DNA from: Lewinella sp. LCG006
GTDB lineage: Bacteria; Bacteroidota; Bacteroidia; Chitinophagales; Saprospiraceae
Assembly: GCF_040784935.1 (NCBI RefSeq)
Contig: NZ_CP160680.1
Location: 186,001-250,000 of the forward strand
Length of the DNA: 64,000 nucleotides
Direction: 5' to 3'
Below, piece by piece: positions 62,901 to 64,000 of the stretch (its first letter is position 1; the number at the start of each line of letters is the position of its first letter). Position numbers and translations under genes: made by a program. The notes under the pieces are model-generated. The model was given only the letters and a program-made list of their open reading frames with translations. It did not search any database and was not told the DNA's origin.

Positions 62901-63895
62901 GCAATATCAGTTGTGACCAGATGGTGGTCCACCTCGATGGTAATGGTTCTTCTCAGGGTACCAACTTTAGCTACCAATGGTCTAGTAATGATGGTTCACT
63001 GTTGGGAAATGGTACCAACTTACTGGATTCGACCCAAATGGCAGGCACCTACACCTTAACGGTAATGAACAATGCCACCGGCTGTGCAAATACCGATAGT
63101 GTAACGGTGATACTCCAGGGCATGCCCATCAGTGGCCTTGATGTGGATTTCGTCTCTCCCCCCTGCTTTGGCGATCAATCGGGAAGTATCAGCATCAACG
63201 AAGTCATGGGCGGCAGCCCTCCCTACCTCTATCAAATCAATGGGCAGGGGTTCAGCCAGCTATCCTTTTTTGAAGACTTGCTTCCTGGCAACTATCAAGT
63301 GCAAGTAGTCGGTAGTGAAGGTTGTCAATGGGAAGAATCCATTACGCTCACGGCTCCCCTTCCTTTAGGGTTGAATTTGGGGCAAGATCTGGACGTCACC
63401 TTGGGAGATAGTGTTGTGCTAACTCCTGAGCCTACCCGCCCAATTAGTACCTGGAAGTGGAATGCGCCGGGCTTATTGTCGGAAGACGCTCCTTTTATGC
63501 CGATCATTACCCCTTTGGAAACACAATTCATTCTGCTCACGGTCACCGATGAAAATGGCTGTACCGCCACGGATACCCTCCGCATCTTTGTCAACAACCT
63601 CAGCCGGGTATTTATCCCCACCGTTTTCTCCCCCAACGGGGATGACAACAACGACTACTTCACCCTCTACGCTGGCGATGAAGTAGCCGAGATCGAAAGC
63701 CTGCGCATCTTCAGCCGCTGGGGCAACATGGTCTTCGAGCAAGACAACTTCCCCCCCAACGCCCCCACCCTGGGCTGGGACGGCACCTTGTGGGGAGAAC
63801 CCCTCAACCCCGCTGTTTTCGTCTATTACGCACGAATCCGCTACACCGATGGGAGTACTGAACTGATCACGGGAGATGTGGTGTTGATGAAATAG
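56966..63895 (+). CDS. Giant secreted repeat protein with T9SS type B (gliding-motility-associated) C-terminus
   Basis: 2,309 residues. Signal peptide (RLVRLLLFSLLTVMCLSRGFA); a P/proprotein-convertase-like domain (~25-170: DYFNDDLSDPMQGLCGIELG, GTWTFNITNNPSNNPGAITY); a linker domain; three 'CxGDSxxxxGxxxxxxGxY...GCDS' modules (~300-445); then 19 Ig/PKD-like units of ~85-95 residues built on 'AGPxxxLxCxxxxxxLdGtxSxxxxxxxYxWtxP...GxYxLxVtnxxNGC'; one SprB-like repeat (~2055-2130); a PKD-like unit; and a C-terminal CHU_C domain (FIPTVFSPNGDDNNDYFTLY, RIFSRWGNMVFE). The last directs export by the type IX system. It is probably a surface adhesin or gliding-related filament. Confidence 0.93.
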   Translation: MRQRLVRLLLFSLLTVMCLSRGFAQNCGQRDTIIFTANSTASIALEISDYFNDDLSDPMQGLCGIELGFVHQFVENFELSLTSPAGQTVNLLGPNSDDPFAFTPGTQWQISLVSCAAVAQPDSAFTAQWNNNQTENWVPFGFYDGSYYPFGGCLEDFNTGPVNGTWTFNITNNPSNNPGAITYIRLIFCDSRGVECCFAQPGQWQNENLQACIGADTLQITPNINFPLGEADTLEYSYAFLISQDGIYQQLDSVLDLRTAAAGEYDICGFSYRSSQLDSLPLPDGVLTIDSIRSNLEGLEPWLCGLLTPECLHVSIIAPPDTTRLSERICRGDSIVVGGQSFLDSGFYTVDLNNFVGCDSIVTLDLFVQEVQFTQIDTVLCPGDTVFVGNTFYFETGFYRDTLASVELGCDSIVNLNLVVLAEQITPLTPVICAGESFAVGDSLLTTTGSYQILLTSVAGCDSLVSVDLLVLDPQANITGPAEISCAQPATLLNSTGSSPSGQLTFQWLSINETPLATTPTLLVDAAASYILAVSQEVSGTVCMARDTFVLNENFATPTADAGPAATITCSQPSTQIGGPNTSTGSAFTYQWSTTNGNITGSTNSPFTTVNSAGDYQLVVQDTFSSCTDTSTVNIVADQQPPTVLTGPAFTLNCLVVADTLDGSASLGPNISASWSGPCISNTPAPGLAIVDCPGWYFLEILNTSNGCSAVDSLLIQEDISPAMAAIAPADTLTCASTTVLLDGTPSTPTGMIDFNWIGPSGQSATTGTFSVMETGNYELIIVRQDNFCRDTATIIVAQDTLAPLADVGPNITLNCYAGTAVLRGNNTSLGAAYSYQWFSSSIPIPNALSDSLLVTEAGTYSLEVTDNRNGCTDTATAEVDEDFITPEDVIAGSGQLLACGGDLVQLVPDSTVFSNPVTWEWTADCITPQSDSWAIFTDCPGLYTLTVTNIENGCQGSDTTRVSLAPNFSIAILPDTAYLSCETGSVSLDNSGSIGSVFQWFLDDVPISLANNQPTVDVSGIYTLVTSDINQSCSDTAFVNVLIDCTPVAIIDPPEVLTCANQSIFLNGTNSQVTGPRTYLWTGPSASCLLSPTDAPIMEVVCPGEYQLIVEHSIFNLRDTTTITVLIDTVAPIVDAGPNQQITCNTTLANLQGTVVGNSNDFTFAWTPFFAPDDTLSQNINYTTNAADTYVFMAQNINNGCISTDVVQVTLNNSPPNIAFGSTVFPCQADTFRLRAFVTPAGGDYSYTWNGLGVQADANTSAVLINQTGDYTFSVVNNQTGCTSNELITVTEQTCVPCLDLLPVDTLDCLTANLDLEVAFCLSCEGCVLQWSDENGDLPGEQSLMLSVSSPGNYTLTAIDTLGFSNSVTATVLELTSPPMVDLGPDRMITCDSSSIFLQNLLLNEEGTYHYRWEETTLGDLPNSGTTLTVTEPGEYLLELTNLLTGCASSDTVLVTENLLPPVAEAGPNLELTCQSNAIALDGTGSTLSGVSYQWTGPNASCISGNDNTTPLVTCPGLYTLEVTNLLNGCTATDTVRVSLNEDVPVLTTFPDTVLTCSQNSITLVAAPPATGSFMTRWCPLNDLGEELSFMCTPNSTTLVVNTPGQYQYTAINDDTGCSNSFVVTVGIDTLPPMVEAGNTDTLFCTLNNLQLAGTGPATATYSWSNPDLEQIDNATSLQPIIYTPGWYFLEVQSQINGCTALDSVFIAEDENQPTLTMGNDTLINCLQPTVRLSASGMTFNGTPNWAWTTPTGNLIADASTPTPLVGAGGWYLLTLTDAGNGCPVTDSLFVSEDLAPPLATVEGLGNLQLNCNQDTLLLDGTNSMSSTGDGLAYTWRTVPPGSLFPDVLAPQVFTDRPGNYSLIVTDLGNGCRDTIAFNVGANFVRPIPVLALAEPITCSTSSSILSTTQPTNTADFQFLWTNENDETISNSPTAQATTSGWYYLVLTSNINGCSSRPDSVFVGSSISLPQVVVNTDGNISCDQMVVHLDGNGSSQGTNFSYQWSSNDGSLLGNGTNLLDSTQMAGTYTLTVMNNATGCANTDSVTVILQGMPISGLDVDFVSPPCFGDQSGSISINEVMGGSPPYLYQINGQGFSQLSFFEDLLPGNYQVQVVGSEGCQWEESITLTAPLPLGLNLGQDLDVTLGDSVVLTPEPTRPISTWKWNAPGLLSEDAPFMPIITPLETQFILLTVTDENGCTATDTLRIFVNNLSRVFIPTVFSPNGDDNNDYFTLYAGDEVAEIESLRIFSRWGNMVFEQDNFPPNAPTLGWDGTLWGEPLNPAVFVYYARIRYTDGSTELITGDVVLMK

Positions 63896-63940
63896 GTGTT
63901 GATGGTTGGGTTGCGAGGTGCGTAAATAATTCCGACTTCC

Positions 63941-63958
63941 TTCCGATAGCTATCGGAA
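63941..63958. repeat. Perfect 18-base palindrome
   Basis: TTCCGATAGCTATCGGAA, 45 bases after the giant gene's stop, within a GACTTCC/TTGGTT low-complexity spacer. No T-run follows, so it is more likely a REP-like element than a terminator. Confidence 0.6.
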
Positions 63959-64000
63959 CCGACTTTAAAAATGGATGGTTTGTTGGTTCAAAAATCACTC

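Noticed and set aside
63941-63958. Intrinsic terminator of the giant gene
   Set aside because: The palindrome is perfect but has no T-run on either side and looks like a dispersed repeat.

Overview
The window looks like a chromosomal segment of a marine or freshwater Bacteroidota, most likely Saprospiria (a Lewinella/Saprospiraceae-type organism). The basis is proteins with type IX secretion (T9SS) C-terminal sorting domains (a 2,309-residue type B protein at 56966-63895 and a type A GH16 glucanase at 40999-42471), a TonB-dependent receptor, LytS/LytTR signalling, several promoters of the Bacteroidota form TTTG-N20-TAnnTTTG, and little use of Shine-Dalgarno sequences. No rRNA, tRNA, CRISPR array, prophage or integrase gene was recognised.

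Layout. (1) 1-3869: the 5' part of a large secreted M12-type zinc metalloprotease on the minus strand, running off the left edge. (2) 3960-5344: a VOC protein and an AraC-type regulator. (3) About 5345-15823: a visibly AT-rich block of eight consecutive one-gene units, all on the minus strand and each closed by a structured non-coding site. In most units the first ~10 bases, always starting GTT, are the exact or near-exact reverse complement of a ~10-base box just after the same unit's gene, always ending AAC. That is the R'/R'' signature of integron gene cassettes and attC sites, and no integrase is present, so I read it as a CALIN-like cassette array. Cargo, from right to left: a secreted hypothetical, a tiny possible ORF, a repeat protein with a metzincin motif, a two-HEPN protein, a secreted hypothetical (with a MITE-like insertion), a small membrane protein, a Fic protein and a serine hydrolase. 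(4) 16204-25898: three further serine-hydrolase/beta-lactamase-fold proteins, a 12-TM transporter fused to HEAT repeats, and an exported protein with glucan-water-dikinase-like domain order. (5) 26155-28604: an Lgt-like membrane protein, a radical SAM protein of the tetraether-lipid-synthase (MJ0619/Tes) type and a small membrane protein. (6) 29033-33437: a three-gene SMC-like condensin cluster (ATPase, kleisin-like, MukE-like). (7) 33711-38813: an autoregulated ArsR/SRPBCC-VOC/DoxX operon, a metallophosphoesterase, and a LytS/LytTR two-component pair. (8) 39319-45792: a RetSat-type oxidoreductase, a GH16 glucanase, a TonB-dependent receptor and a hypothetical. (9) 45856-56827: a B12-type radical SAM protein, a FISUMP lipoprotein, an NTF2-like lipoprotein, a CvfB-like RNA-binding protein, a three-gene glycosyltransferase cluster, a SpoU methyltransferase, a dodecin and small proteins. 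(10) 56966-63895: a giant secreted repeat protein.

How the parts relate. The core-like stretches on the right carry envelope, lipid, polysaccharide and secretion functions. The cassette block behaves as an accessory island of unrelated single genes, two of them (Fic, HEPN) from families common in toxin and defence systems. Intergenic DNA is unusually rich in palindromes and low-complexity repeats. Coordinates were read by eye from the sequence, and start codons were moved inward where the longest frame began upstream of an obvious signal peptide or family N-terminus.
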